NCBI GenBank assembly: GCA_030920305.1
Contig: JARLUB010000002.1
Location: 124,001-188,000 of the forward strand
DNA from: Eubacteriales bacterium SKADARSKE-1
GTDB taxonomy: Bacteria; Bacillota; Clostridia; Oscillospirales; Acutalibacteraceae
Length of the DNA stretch: 64,000 nt
Direction of reading: 5' to 3'
Shown piece after piece: positions 35,535-44,862 of the stretch. Below the pieces are notes generated by a model. That model saw only the letters and a program-made list of their open reading frames with translations, was not told the origin of the DNA and made no database searches. Numbering within the stretch: position 1 is the first letter of the stretch; each line of letters begins with the position of its first letter. Position numbers and translations under genes: made by a program.

Positions 35535-36317
35535 ATGCATTACAATAAGGTAGAAATTTGTGGGGTTAATACAGCAAAATTAAAAGTTTTAACAGAAGCC
35601 CAAAAACGCGAACTTTTTAAAAAAATAAATGATGGTAAATTAAATGAAAAAAAGGCAGCAAGAGAAGAATTAATAAATGGAAATTTGAGGCTTGTTTTAA
35701 GTGTTATACAAAGATTTACAAATAGAGGAGAGAATTTAGATGATCTTTTTCAAGTGGGTTGTATAGGCTTAATGAAAGCAATTGACAATTTTAATATTAA
35801 TTTAAATGTAAAATTTTCTACTTATGGTGTACCCATGATAATAGGTGAAATAAGGAGGCACTTAAGAGATAATAATGCAATTAGAGTGAGCAGATCCATG
35901 AGAGATATAGCTTACAGGGCCATGCATATAAAAGAACAAATGATTTATGAAAATGACAAAGAGCCAACTTTAGATGAGTTGGCAAAAGCTTTAGAAATTT
36001 CACGTGAAAGCTTAGTTTTAGCATTAGAGGCTATTGTTGAGCCGATATCTCTTTATGAACCAGTGTTTTCAGATGGTAATGACACTGTGTATGTTATGGA
36101 TCAAATCGGAGACAAAAATGAAGATACGAATTGGCTTGATGAGATTGTTTTAAAGGAATCAATAAAGAATTTAACTGATCGAGAAAAAAAAATACTTGGG
36201 TTACGCTTTTTTCAAGGGAAAACACAAATGGAAGTAGCTGCGCAAATAGGTATAAGCCAAGCACAAGTTTCAAGACTTGAAAAAAATGCACTTGAACGAA
36301 TAAAAGGTCAAATGTAA
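35535..36317 (+). CDS. sigG: Sporulation sigma factor SigG
   Basis: A 260-residue forespore-specific late sigma factor. The start NKVEICGVNTAKLKVL is the diagnostic SigG N-terminus. Regions 2 (NLRLVLSVIQRFTNRGENLDD then FQVGCIGLMKAIDNF), 3 and 4 (FQGKTQMEVAAQIGISQAQVSRLEK) are complete. The ATG is 9 bases after a GGAGG buried in a long hairpin. gerKA starts 16 bases after the stop, suggesting that sigG and the germination receptor genes share a transcript; SigG normally controls ger operons. Confidence 0.96.
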   Translation: MHYNKVEICGVNTAKLKVLTEAQKRELFKKINDGKLNEKKAAREELINGNLRLVLSVIQRFTNRGENLDDLFQVGCIGLMKAIDNFNINLNVKFSTYGVPMIIGEIRRHLRDNNAIRVSRSMRDIAYRAMHIKEQMIYENDKEPTLDELAKALEISRESLVLALEAIVEPISLYEPVFSDGNDTVYVMDQIGDKNEDTNWLDEIVLKESIKNLTDREKKILGLRFFQGKTQMEVAAQIGISQAQVSRLEKNALERIKGQM

Positions 36318-36333
36318 CAAGGGAGGGATTGTT

Positions 36334-37857
36334 TTGTTTTACTTAATAAAAAATATTTTAGAAAGAAAGATTTTACCGGGAACAGAAAAAAAATTGATAA
36401 AAAAGATAATGCCTGTGTCAGGTTCACTTGAAGAAAACCTAACGTATTTTGAAAGTTCCTTTGAAAATTGTATTGATTTAAGAGTTAGAAAATTTAAAAT
36501 AAAGTCGAACAATGCTGCTATAATAACGCTTGATGGAATGGTAGATAAAGAGACTTTAGCTATAAGCGTTTTAAATCCTATTTTGAAATCTAATTTACCT
36601 GAAAATGAACAGATATTAAAACAGTATGAATATATGAAAGATGAAGTGTTGTCAACTTCAGAGCAAATGGAATGTTTTAACTATGAAGATGCAATGTCTT
36701 CTTTAATGGCTGGATGCACACTTTTTTTAATAGAGGGAGTTCCTAGAATACTATCCATAGAAGTTCAGGGGTTTGAATCTCGCCCTATTTCAGAACCGGT
36801 AACAGAAGTTACTCAAAAAGGATCAAGAGAGGGTTTTGTAGAAAAAATAAAAGTTAATATTACACTTATTAGAAGACGCATTAAAAATCCAAATTTAAAA
36901 TTTGAACGTATGGTTATAGGATCGGTTAGTAAGACTCCAATATGTTTATTTTATTTGGATGATATGGTATCTCCTAAAATTTTAGATGATGTAAAAAAAA
37001 GATTAAAAGAAGTTAATCTTAAATATGTTCTATCGGCAGAATATCTTATACCATATCTTGAAGAAAAAAATAGCTTTTCATTGTTTAATGCAGTTTGGGT
37101 GTCAGAAAGACCTGATAGTGTATGTGGAAAAATTTCAGAAGGTAGAATAGGAATTTTAGTAGATGGAGCTCCAAATGCTGTAATTTTGCCATACCTATTT
37201 GCTGAATATTTTCAAACAATGGATGATTATAATCAAAGACCATACTTTGCCTCATTAATAAGAATTTTAAAATACATGTCTTTTTTTATATCAATGCTTT
37301 TACCAGGAATATATGTAGCGCTGGGCACTTTTAATCCAGAGGTTTTTCCAACCGAAGTTATAAATAAGCTCGCAGCTTCAATTGGGGATACGCCTTTTCC
37401 CTTACTTTTTGAAACACTAATCATTCTTTTCATATATGAAATAATGAGAGAAGCGGGGCTTAGATTGCCAAGAGCACTAGGGCATGCTGTAAGTATTGTA
37501 GGAGCTTTGGTAATTGGCGAAACCGCAGTAACTTCTGGGCTAATCGGCGCACCAACATTAATGGTGGTAGCGTTAACGGCAATATCATCTTATGTTATAC
37601 CAAACTTATATGAACCGGTAGCATTGTTGAGACTTGTTTTTGCAGTTGTAGGTGGAGTAATGGGAGTTTTGGGAATAACACTATTGTTTACTATGACTTT
37701 GATTGGTGTTTGTGCAAAAAATAATTATGGTGTACCGTTTACAACATCAATATCACCATTTAAATTTGGTGAAATGCGTGATGTGTTTATTAGAGCGGGA
37801 TGGAAAGTGCTTTCAAGAAATTATAAAAAAGTACAAAATACAACAAAAAATAAATAG
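36334..37857 (+). CDS. gerKA: Spore germination receptor subunit A (GerA/SpoVAF family)
   Basis: A 507-residue member of the GerA family. The cytosolic N-terminal half (about 1-290) includes SEGRIGILVDGAPNAVILP. The C-terminal half has five to six membrane helices and the family block RLPRALGHAVSIVGALVIGETAV. It forms the inner-membrane germinant receptor with the B and C subunits encoded next. TTG start with GGGAGGG upstream. SpoVAF-type is an alternative within the same family, but the neighbouring B and C genes favour a receptor. Confidence 0.9.
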   Translation: MFYLIKNILERKILPGTEKKLIKKIMPVSGSLEENLTYFESSFENCIDLRVRKFKIKSNNAAIITLDGMVDKETLAISVLNPILKSNLPENEQILKQYEYMKDEVLSTSEQMECFNYEDAMSSLMAGCTLFLIEGVPRILSIEVQGFESRPISEPVTEVTQKGSREGFVEKIKVNITLIRRRIKNPNLKFERMVIGSVSKTPICLFYLDDMVSPKILDDVKKRLKEVNLKYVLSAEYLIPYLEEKNSFSLFNAVWVSERPDSVCGKISEGRIGILVDGAPNAVILPYLFAEYFQTMDDYNQRPYFASLIRILKYMSFFISMLLPGIYVALGTFNPEVFPTEVINKLAASIGDTPFPLLFETLIILFIYEIMREAGLRLPRALGHAVSIVGALVIGETAVTSGLIGAPTLMVVALTAISSYVIPNLYEPVALLRLVFAVVGGVMGVLGITLLFTMTLIGVCAKNNYGVPFTTSISPFKFGEMRDVFIRAGWKVLSRNYKKVQNTTKNK

Positions 37858-37879
37858 TAAGAGATAGAGGGAGTTTTAA

Positions 37880-38947
37880 TTGGGAAAAGAATATAAAATA
37901 TCACCTTATCAAATTTTTTCTATGTTTTTTTTAATCCACATATTTACAGCACTAACATATAGTCCAAAGCTGTCCTTTAGTAAAGGCCTTTGGGATCTTA
38001 TGTTGTCAGCAATTATATCTCTTTTACTAAGCTTTGTTTTAGAAACTCCTTCATATGTGTTATATAAAAAATACCAGAGTTGTAATATGTTTTCAGGTAA
38101 ATTGGGTGTAGTATATATGATTATATATGCTATATATTTTATTTGGGTAGCATGCTATGTTTTTTCATTAATGAGAGTTTTTATTATAAGTGTTATGTCG
38201 CCTGAAACACCTGTAATTTTATTATCTATATTCGCTTTTATGGGTGCAATGTATTCTGCTCATAAAGGTGTGCATGCAATAGCTAGAACTTCTGTGATGA
38301 TTGTTTTTTTTGTTTTTTTATCTTTAATATTTATTGCTCTTTCGCTTCTACCAAAAATTAAAACAGAAAATTACTTACCATTTATGAGCTCCGGAGCAGA
38401 AGAAACTATAAATGGGGTCATTTACATGATGTCTAGAAATTTTTCGTTGCCTGCCATAGCAGTGATTTTACCACTAATAGAGGGAAATAAAAAAGCAACA
38501 TTAACTATTTGGAATGTAGTTACACATTTTTTTTCATTAATTATTATCTTTTTAACTGTTGGAAGTTTAGGGAAGTATTTAGAAACACAGATATTTCAAA
38601 TATATTCTGTTACCCGTATTGCTGAGGTGGGAGTTTTTAGGCGGCTTGATGCAGTATATGTAGCAACTCTTGCAATGGGAAGCTTTATTACATTTTCTGA
38701 GTTTTGTTATTTTTTTTCTTTTGTATGTTCAAATATAAAAAAACAGACTGTGAAAGAAATATCCGTATTATTAGGTGCAATTGCAATATTTGTGTTTGGT
38801 CTTTGTATTCCACAATCAAAAGAATTTTATTATTTTATATTTAATAGATATATTCTTTTAATTTATAACATTATTGCAGCTTTTATTTTACCTCTAATAT
38901 TTTTGGTTAAAAAGTTAATCATTGAAAACAGGAGTAAAAGAAAATGA
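37880..38947 (+). CDS. gerKB: Spore germination receptor subunit B
   Basis: A 355-residue membrane protein with about ten helices of the GerB (APC superfamily-like) family, thought to bind the germinant. It starts MGKEYKISPYQIFSMFFL, and a typical EVGVFRRLDAVYVATLAMG segment lies near 250. TTG start after GAGGGAG. It overlaps gerKC by 4 bases (ATGA). Confidence 0.88.
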   Translation: MGKEYKISPYQIFSMFFLIHIFTALTYSPKLSFSKGLWDLMLSAIISLLLSFVLETPSYVLYKKYQSCNMFSGKLGVVYMIIYAIYFIWVACYVFSLMRVFIISVMSPETPVILLSIFAFMGAMYSAHKGVHAIARTSVMIVFFVFLSLIFIALSLLPKIKTENYLPFMSSGAEETINGVIYMMSRNFSLPAIAVILPLIEGNKKATLTIWNVVTHFFSLIIIFLTVGSLGKYLETQIFQIYSVTRIAEVGVFRRLDAVYVATLAMGSFITFSEFCYFFSFVCSNIKKQTVKEISVLLGAIAIFVFGLCIPQSKEFYYFIFNRYILLIYNIIAAFILPLIFLVKKLIIENRSKRK

Positions 38948-40056
38948 AAAAGGTATCGATTATTATAATTAGTTTTTTATTACTTGTTTTTATTTCAGGC
39001 TGTATGCAGGTTGCACAAGTTAATGAAAAATTAATAATTCAAGCAATGGGTGTGGATCTATCTGATGAAGAGTATATTATTACAGTACAGGCTTTAGATG
39101 TTGAAAGTGCAGGGGGAAAAGATCTTGTTGCAGCGAAAAAAGTTAAAATTTTTAAAGCTCGTGGATATTCAATCCAAGATGCGATGGTTAATATAAAAAG
39201 TCAATCAGGGGGGAAACCCATATATTCGCAAGCTATATTGCTAATAATGGGTGAAGAAATTGCAAAGTCTGGTGTGGGAGTATTTATAGATTTTTTCATA
39301 AGAAATTATGATTTTAGCCCGGGTGTTAATGTTTTAGTAGCACGTGGAAAAGCTTGTGATATTTTAACTACTAAAATAGATGAAAAAATAATAACTGCTG
39401 AAAAATTAGCGTCCATTTCAAAAGAGGGAATGGATGCCAATAACAGCGTGAATTCTAATATGGGGCAATTTATTGGAGATGTAAAGTGTGAAAACAGGGG
39501 AGCAATTGCCGGTTATATAATGTCTGAAGAGTTGGATGAAAAAAATGCTCTTGTGGTAGATAAAATAGCATTTTTTAATGGAGATAAACTGGTAGGGGTT
39601 TTGGACCCAGAAGAAAGTAAGGGATATTTATTTATAAAAGGAAAAAGTTTTGGAATTAGCGACCTTGTTTACTCACCAGACTTTTTAGATATAACGTATA
39701 CTGCTTCAAATTCAAAATCTAAAATAAAAGTATATTTACAAGAAGACAAGTTATCAGTTTCAATAGACATGAATGTTAGTTTATATGTGAGCGAGTCTAA
39801 TGTTGGTGTAAATTGTGAAAGTGATTCAAGCAATATAGAGAGTTTAGTGTCGGATAGAATTAAAGATTTAGCAAAAAAAGCGATAAAAAAATCTATTATA
39901 GATAATAAAACTGATATATTTGGGTTTTCGTGCAGATTTCTAAAGTTTAATTTTCAGTATGTAAAAGAGAATGACTTGGATTTAGTAGAAATGCTGCAAG
40001 ATGCTGAGTATAACATAAAAGTAAAAACAAAACTTGTTTCTGCTAAGTCTTATTAA
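38944..40056 (+). CDS. gerKC: Spore germination receptor subunit C (lipoprotein)
   Basis: A 370-residue lipoprotein with signal peptide and lipobox FISGC (Cys at about residue 20), followed by the Ger(x)C family domains (IIQAMGVDLSDEEYIITVQALD start). It completes the A-B-C receptor set. Its end is 23 bases from the convergent S1-domain gene, with no obvious terminator between. Confidence 0.9.
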   Translation: MKKVSIIIISFLLLVFISGCMQVAQVNEKLIIQAMGVDLSDEEYIITVQALDVESAGGKDLVAAKKVKIFKARGYSIQDAMVNIKSQSGGKPIYSQAILLIMGEEIAKSGVGVFIDFFIRNYDFSPGVNVLVARGKACDILTTKIDEKIITAEKLASISKEGMDANNSVNSNMGQFIGDVKCENRGAIAGYIMSEELDEKNALVVDKIAFFNGDKLVGVLDPEESKGYLFIKGKSFGISDLVYSPDFLDITYTASNSKSKIKVYLQEDKLSVSIDMNVSLYVSESNVGVNCESDSSNIESLVSDRIKDLAKKAIKKSIIDNKTDIFGFSCRFLKFNFQYVKENDLDLVEMLQDAEYNIKVKTKLVSAKSY

Positions 40057-40079
40057 TCAAACTACCAGTAAAATTTATT

Positions 40080-41042
40080 TTAGAAACTGTTTGATAAAAT
40101 AGCTTTTGAAGATGATTCATCATTAAATACTGTTTTAATATTTCTTTCGGCATTTATTGGTGAATATAAAAATTCATTTATATGATTTTCGGTGTAAAAA
40201 TAGACCGGTTTTGTTGGTTTATAATCATAATTAAAAGTATCAATTATAATAAGTTTAATTTTCATTCTAGATGGAATAATGTTTTTTATATAAACACTTG
40301 CTTGTTGGCCAGAAGCTATACCTTCTCTAATTTCAGCCAGGCCGGCAAGGTTAGGTGAAAGTTCTACAAATGCACCATAGTCTTCAACGGAACGAATTAT
40401 TCCAGCTACGGTTTCGCCAACTGAAAAGAATTTAGCGTTTTCTTCCCAAGTCCCTAAAAGCTCTTTATGAGAAAGGCTAATTCTATCATTTTCAATTGCC
40501 TTAATAACAACTCTTATATCCATACCAACGCTAAATCTTTCTCGTGGATGATCTATTCTTGAAACAGAAATAGTATCTATTGGTAACAGCGAAACTATGC
40601 CACAGCCTACGTCACAAAAGGCACCAAAAGGTTCTAGGTGTGTAACTCTAGCATTTATTATATCTCCAGAAACACAATTTCTTAAATATTCTTCCATGCA
40701 AATTTCTTGTGCTTGGCGTCTTGAAAGAATAGCATAGGTGTGACCATCTTTATCCTTTTGAAAGTTGTTTATAATAAAGCATACAGGCCGGTTAACCTTT
40801 GATATAACAGCAATATCACGAACAGTGCCTTCACGTATACCAATTGCTCCTTCAATGCGGGGAATAATTCCTTTCATACAGCCTAAGTTAACTACCAAAT
40901 TGTGTTGGCCGTCGCATACAATTGCTCTAGATTCCAATATTTTTTTTTCATGGCAAGCTTCTGCTAAAGTTGCAGCACTTTGAAGTGCTAATTTATTTTC
41001 TATAGTATCAATTAACCATCCTTCAGGATAAAAATCTGTCAT
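40080..41042 (-). CDS. S1 RNA-binding domain protein (S1-like)
   Basis: A 320-residue protein with at least two S1 folds: about 128-200 (GDIINARVTHLEPFGAFCDV) and about 215-280 (GETVAGIIRSVEDYGAFVEL). A third, divergent one at the N-terminus (IVCDGQHNLVVNLGCMKGIIP) is possible. Shorter than ribosomal protein S1 of Proteobacteria but similar to short S1-like proteins of Clostridia. A GGAGG site lies upstream. Probably binds RNA or ribosomes; precise role unknown. Confidence 0.8.
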   Translation of the reverse strand: MTDFYPEGWLIDTIENKLALQSAATLAEACHEKKILESRAIVCDGQHNLVVNLGCMKGIIPRIEGAIGIREGTVRDIAVISKVNRPVCFIINNFQKDKDGHTYAILSRRQAQEICMEEYLRNCVSGDIINARVTHLEPFGAFCDVGCGIVSLLPIDTISVSRIDHPRERFSVGMDIRVVIKAIENDRISLSHKELLGTWEENAKFFSVGETVAGIIRSVEDYGAFVELSPNLAGLAEIREGIASGQQASVYIKNIIPSRMKIKLIIIDTFNYDYKPTKPVYFYTENHINEFLYSPINAERNIKTVFNDESSSKAILSNSF

Positions 41043-41124
41043 TTCATTTCCTCCTATTTTTGTATATGTGTATTTATATGCTGAATTTAATCTTTAATAT
41101 AACCTGGACTTTGAAAACTATAGC

Positions 41125-41153
41125 TTGAAATATTAGCATAAATGTAATAAAAT
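41125..41153 (+). promoter_or_regulatory. Promoter of the cyclophilin operon
   Basis: TTGAAA (41125-41130), a 17-base spacer and TAAAAT (41148-41153), about 37 bases before the start codon. Confidence 0.65.
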
Positions 41154-41189
41154 GACTTGAGACAGTTTATAAAAGGAGGTAAAATTTAA

Positions 41190-42026
41190 ATGAAAAAGGG
41201 AATTTTGAAATCTATTTTTTTAACTTCTTTAGTGCCACTTGTAACTCTTTGTGGTTGCACAGGTGGAGATAGTGCAGAAAATAACTCTTCACAAAATTCA
41301 GAGGTAAAGCCAACATCTGCACTTACATCAGAGGATAATCTACATGTTGGGGTTCAGCTTGAAAAACCTAATAAAGGTGAGGAAATTGCTACTATAAATA
41401 CAAACATGGGAATTATAAAGTTGAGGTTTTTTCCATCTGCAGCGCCAAAAGCTTGTGAAAATTTTAAAGAACATGCAAAGCAAGGCTATTATAACGGTTT
41501 AATTTTTCATAGAGTAATAAATAATTTTATGATTCAGGGTGGAGCCCCTAATGGAAACGGAACTGGGGGCCAAAGCATTTGGGGTCAGCCGTTTGAAGAT
41601 GAGTTTAGTAAAAACTTATTTAATATAACAGGTGCTGTTTCTATGGCAAACAGTGGGAAAGACACTAATGGTAGCCAGTTTTTTATAAATCAAGTAAATC
41701 CTGAAAATTTTATCGGATTTGATAGGTTTGAGGCAGCTTATAAAGATTACAAACAAAATCCAGAATCATTTACTGAGCAATATGATTCAACTATTGATAT
41801 GTCAAAGGTAACAGATGAAATTAAGAGTCTTTACTCTAAAAACGGTGGAAACCCATTTTTAGATGGATCACTTAGTACGATACAAAAAGGGCACACTGTT
41901 TTTGCTCAAGTCTTTGAAGGTCTTGATGTAGTAAACAAAATTTCTGAAGTTAAAACGGACGCTTTGAATAAGCCGCTTAAAGATGTAGTTATTAAAAATA
42001 TTGAAATTATAAATTATGAGGGTTAA
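41190..42026 (+). CDS. Cyclophilin-type peptidyl-prolyl isomerase lipoprotein
   Basis: A 278-residue exported foldase. A signal peptide with lipobox TLCGC (Cys near 25) is followed by a Ser/Asn linker and a cyclophilin domain. The catalytic Arg lies in IFHRVINNFMIQGG, and the SMANSGKDTNGSQFFI and HTVFAQVFEGLDVVNKI blocks are present. There is an insertion of about 40 residues (EAAYKDYKQNPESFTEQYDS region) before the last block. It helps fold secreted proteins at the outer face of the membrane. AAAGGAGG upstream. Confidence 0.92.
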   Translation: MKKGILKSIFLTSLVPLVTLCGCTGGDSAENNSSQNSEVKPTSALTSEDNLHVGVQLEKPNKGEEIATINTNMGIIKLRFFPSAAPKACENFKEHAKQGYYNGLIFHRVINNFMIQGGAPNGNGTGGQSIWGQPFEDEFSKNLFNITGAVSMANSGKDTNGSQFFINQVNPENFIGFDRFEAAYKDYKQNPESFTEQYDSTIDMSKVTDEIKSLYSKNGGNPFLDGSLSTIQKGHTVFAQVFEGLDVVNKISEVKTDALNKPLKDVVIKNIEIINYEG

Positions 42027-42030
42027 GCTC

Positions 42031-42381
42031 ATGAAAGAATCGGACATATTAAATATTAAAATATTATCTGCATTGTCATATGTAGGTCCACTTTTTATAA
42101 TAGGAAAATTTGCAGTTGAAAAAAATTCACCTGAAGTTAAATTCCATTCAGATCAAGGGAAAGTTTTATTTTCTTTAATGTTGATTGTTTTACTAGTTAT
42201 TATATCGTTAGATATATTTTTAACTTCATTTTCAGAATCAATCTCAGTGATATTTTTTTTAATTTATATTGGTGCAGGTGTTGCATGGGCTATTTTAGCT
42301 TCTATGGGGATTTTTGGTGTAATTAAAAACAAACAAATTCAATTGCCATTAGTTTATGATATTGCTAAAAAATTCAATTAA
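42031..42381 (+). CDS. Small membrane protein, DUF4870-like
   Basis: About 116 residues with three membrane helices. The sequence IKILSALSYVGPLFIIGKF then VKFHSDQGKVLF resembles the DUF4870/Tic20-like small membrane proteins. It starts 4 bases after the cyclophilin stop and is similar to the next gene. Function unknown. An alternative ATG five codons upstream overlaps the previous gene. Confidence 0.65.
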   Translation: MKESDILNIKILSALSYVGPLFIIGKFAVEKNSPEVKFHSDQGKVLFSLMLIVLLVIISLDIFLTSFSESISVIFFLIYIGAGVAWAILASMGIFGVIKNKQIQLPLVYDIAKKFN

Positions 42382-42394
42382 AAGAGGATGCTTT

Positions 42395-42808
42395 ATGAGT
42401 AAAAAGCAAAAACCTAAAAAAGAAGACTTTCAAGGTCAAAATGGTTATAAAAAACAGGAATTTTCAATTAGTTCAGAAAAGCAAATTAAATTGTATTGCC
42501 TTTTATCATATATATACATATTATGGATAGTTGGCCTTCTTGCTGAAAATAAAAATCCGAAGGTTAGGTTTCATGTTAACCAGGGGATTATTTTATCTAT
42601 ATTCTCCTTTTCGTCTTTATTTGTAATACAATTATTATCAGCTATTTTATTTTTTATAGCGCCAATACTAACTTTTTTTTCAGCGTTCTTCCAAATAGCA
42701 TGGATTATTATATTTGTTACTTTTGTTGTTATTGGTATAAAAAATGCAATTAAAGGTTGCGAGGAGCCCCTGCCTTTTATAGGGGATTTGTTTATTATTT
42801 TACGGTAA
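42395..42808 (+). CDS. Small membrane protein, DUF4870-like paralogue
   Basis: About 137 residues. It has a charged N-terminus (KKQKPKKEDFQGQNGYKKQ) and then helices with the same pattern as the preceding gene: LLSYIYILWIVGLL, VRFHVNQGIILSIF, and IGIKNAIKGCEEPLPFIG at the end. ATG at 42395 after AGAGG. The two genes look like a tandem duplication that diverged. Function unknown. Confidence 0.65.
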   Translation: MSKKQKPKKEDFQGQNGYKKQEFSISSEKQIKLYCLLSYIYILWIVGLLAENKNPKVRFHVNQGIILSIFSFSSLFVIQLLSAILFFIAPILTFFSAFFQIAWIIIFVTFVVIGIKNAIKGCEEPLPFIGDLFIILR

Positions 42809-42861
42809 TTTTTTTACTTAGTTGTGATAATAAAACTTTTTTATAGAAAGTGTGTTAGTTT

Positions 42862-43377
42862 ATGAAGGCACGCAAAAGGATTTTATCTATATTAATCAGT
42901 CTAATCTCATTAATAAGTATGATAAAGTTACCGTGCTATGCAGATTCTTTTTCTTTGACACTAAGTTATCCTACTAAGTCAGAGATCAAAAAGCAAATTT
43001 TGCTTTTTGAAGACATGAGTAAACAAGAATATTCTGAAGATTTGTTAAGCTTGCTTCAAATTTCCCAACTTAACAAAATAAGGGTATTTACAACAACACT
43101 CGCGTATCATAATAATTATGGTACTGAACTAATATGGGATAGTATTAATGTTGTTGGTGGCATTGATGAAATAAGTGATGATATAAGAGACTTTTTGTCA
43201 TTTTTTGTAATAATAAATGATTATAATAAATCATATGATAAAGTCTTAAGTGCGGTTGAAAAACTAGAAATGATAAATGTGCCAAATAATCCACAAGCCG
43301 TATGTAATTTTTATCATGCAAACAATAGCCAATATAGACATGCAGTAATAGATGTGTTAAAGGCATTTGGATTCTAA
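42862..43377 (+). CDS. Secreted protein, unknown
   Basis: A 171-residue protein I do not recognise. Signal peptide at residues 1-27 (basic start, hydrophobic core, CYADS site), then a mostly helical domain (SEIKKQILLFEDMSKQEYS, then LLSLLQISQLNKIRVF). No metal-binding or catalytic motif is evident. It ends 17 bases before an intrinsic terminator that closes the cyclophilin gene group. Confidence 0.6.
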   Translation: MKARKRILSILISLISLISMIKLPCYADSFSLTLSYPTKSEIKKQILLFEDMSKQEYSEDLLSLLQISQLNKIRVFTTTLAYHNNYGTELIWDSINVVGGIDEISDDIRDFLSFFVIINDYNKSYDKVLSAVEKLEMINVPNNPQAVCNFYHANNSQYRHAVIDVLKAFGF

Positions 43378-43394
43378 ATATTATTACCACAACA

Positions 43395-43420
43395 GCTAGC
43401 CTTAATTAGGCTAGCTTTTT
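43395..43420 (+). terminator. Intrinsic terminator
   Basis: Stem GCTAGCCT/AGGCTAGC with loop TAATT and a five-T tail. Confidence 0.9.
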
Positions 43421-43443
43421 ACTTTCACTATATTAAAATGATC

Positions 43444-43472
43444 TTTACATAGTTGCAAGCTTATTGTAAAAT
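43444..43472 (+). promoter_or_regulatory. Promoter of pyrH-polC operon
   Basis: TTTACA (43444-43449), a 17-base spacer and TAAAAT (43467-43472), about 30 bases before pyrH. Confidence 0.65.
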
Positions 43473-43503
43473 AAAATAAAGCTAATCTTAGGGAGTTGTT
43501 TTT

Positions 43504-44208
43504 TTGAAACCAAAGTATAAAAGAGTATTATTAAAACTTAGTGGAGAGTCACTTTCAGGCCCAAGCAAACATGGCATAGACTTTGATACGGTTTTGTCTA
43601 TTTGTAAGCCAATTAAAGAATGTATTGATATGGGTGTACAAGTAGGAATAGTTGTTGGAGGCGGAAACTTTTGGAGAGGAAGATCTAGTGGGAAAATGGA
43701 TAGAACAAGAGCTGACCACATGGGAATGCTTGCAACTGTTATAAACGCTTTAGGTGTTGCTGATGCCCTTGAACAATATGGTGTTGATGTAAGGGTACAA
43801 ACGGCTATTTCAATGCAAGAAGTTGCAGAACCTTACATAAGAAATCGAGCTGTTCGTCATCTCCAAAAAGGAAGAGTTGTTGTTTTTGGTTGCGGAACTG
43901 GTAACCCATTTTTTTCAACAGATACAGCCGCAGCATTGAGAGCTGCAGAAGTTGATGCCGATATAATATTAAAAGCTACTATGGTTGATGGTGTTTATGA
44001 CAGTGATCCTAAGGTAAATAAAAATGCAAAAAAATATGACACACTTAATTTTATTGACGTATTAAACAAGGACCTTAAAGTTATGGATAGTACAGCGGCT
44101 TCACTTTGTAAGGATAATAATATACCGCTTTTAGTGTTTAGTATATTAAAACCACAAAATATAGTAGATGCAATAATAGGAAAACCTATTGGAACAATAG
44201 TTTGCTAA
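43504..44208 (+). CDS. pyrH: UMP kinase
   Basis: A 234-residue amino acid kinase-fold UMP kinase (UMP to UDP). Motifs: [54 protein letters not shown] and [15 protein letters not shown] start after GGGAG. First gene of the conserved pyrH-frr-uppS-cdsA-dxr-rseP-ispG-polC series. Confidence 0.96.
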   Translation: MKPKYKRVLLKLSGESLSGPSKHGIDFDTVLSICKPIKECIDMGVQVGIVVGGGNFWRGRSSGKMDRTRADHMGMLATVINALGVADALEQYGVDVRVQTAISMQEVAEPYIRNRAVRHLQKGRVVVFGCGTGNPFFSTDTAAALRAAEVDADIILKATMVDGVYDSDPKVNKNAKKYDTLNFIDVLNKDLKVMDSTAASLCKDNNIPLLVFSILKPQNIVDAIIGKPIGTIVC

Positions 44209-44232
44209 ATAGATTAAAGGAGGAACTTATAT

Positions 44233-44787
44233 ATGGAACAAATTTTTTCAAAAACACAGGAGAACATGAATAAATCTTTAGATGTGTTATCATCTGATTA
44301 TTTAGCGATTAGGGCAGGACGAGCAAACCCAGCTGTTCTTGATAAAATAATGGTTGATTATTATGGTACACCAACGCCTATTAATCAATTAGCCGCTGTA
44401 TCTGTTTCTGAGGCAAGAGTTTTAGTTATACAGCCTTGGGACGCTTCAGCTGTAAAAGAAGTTGAGAAAGCAATCCAAACATCAAGTTTGGGAATAAATC
44501 CGCAAAGTGATGGGAAAATCATTCGCCTAATATTTCCCCAAATTACAGAAGATCATCGTCGCAATTTAGTAAAAGATATAGCTAAAATGTCTGAAGAAAC
44601 TAAAATCGCTATTAGATCAATTAGGCGTGATTCGATTGATAAGATAAAAAAGATGAAAAAAGACTCAAAAATAACAGAAGACGATATGAAACAAGCAGAA
44701 AAACATATTCAAGATTTGACAGACAAATTTTGCAAAAAAGCTGATGAGATGTCTGTTAAAAAGCAAAAGGAAATAATGGAAATTTAA
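44233..44787 (+). CDS. frr: Ribosome recycling factor
   Basis: A 184-residue RRF. It has the typical IRAGRANPAVLDKIMVDYYGTPTPINQLA region and the C-terminal coiled helix with IRRDSIDKIKKMKKDSKITEDD; EHIQDLTDKF-like motifs match the family. With EF-G it splits post-termination ribosomes. AAAGGAGG upstream of the ATG. Confidence 0.96.
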   Translation: MEQIFSKTQENMNKSLDVLSSDYLAIRAGRANPAVLDKIMVDYYGTPTPINQLAAVSVSEARVLVIQPWDASAVKEVEKAIQTSSLGINPQSDGKIIRLIFPQITEDHRRNLVKDIAKMSEETKIAIRSIRRDSIDKIKKMKKDSKITEDDMKQAEKHIQDLTDKFCKKADEMSVKKQKEIMEI

Positions 44788-44862
44788 TGGTTTTTAGTTG
44801 TGCGCAATTAAAAATTAGGCTAAATTTTGCTTTATGTAGTTGTTAGTATTGGTTGTGATAAA

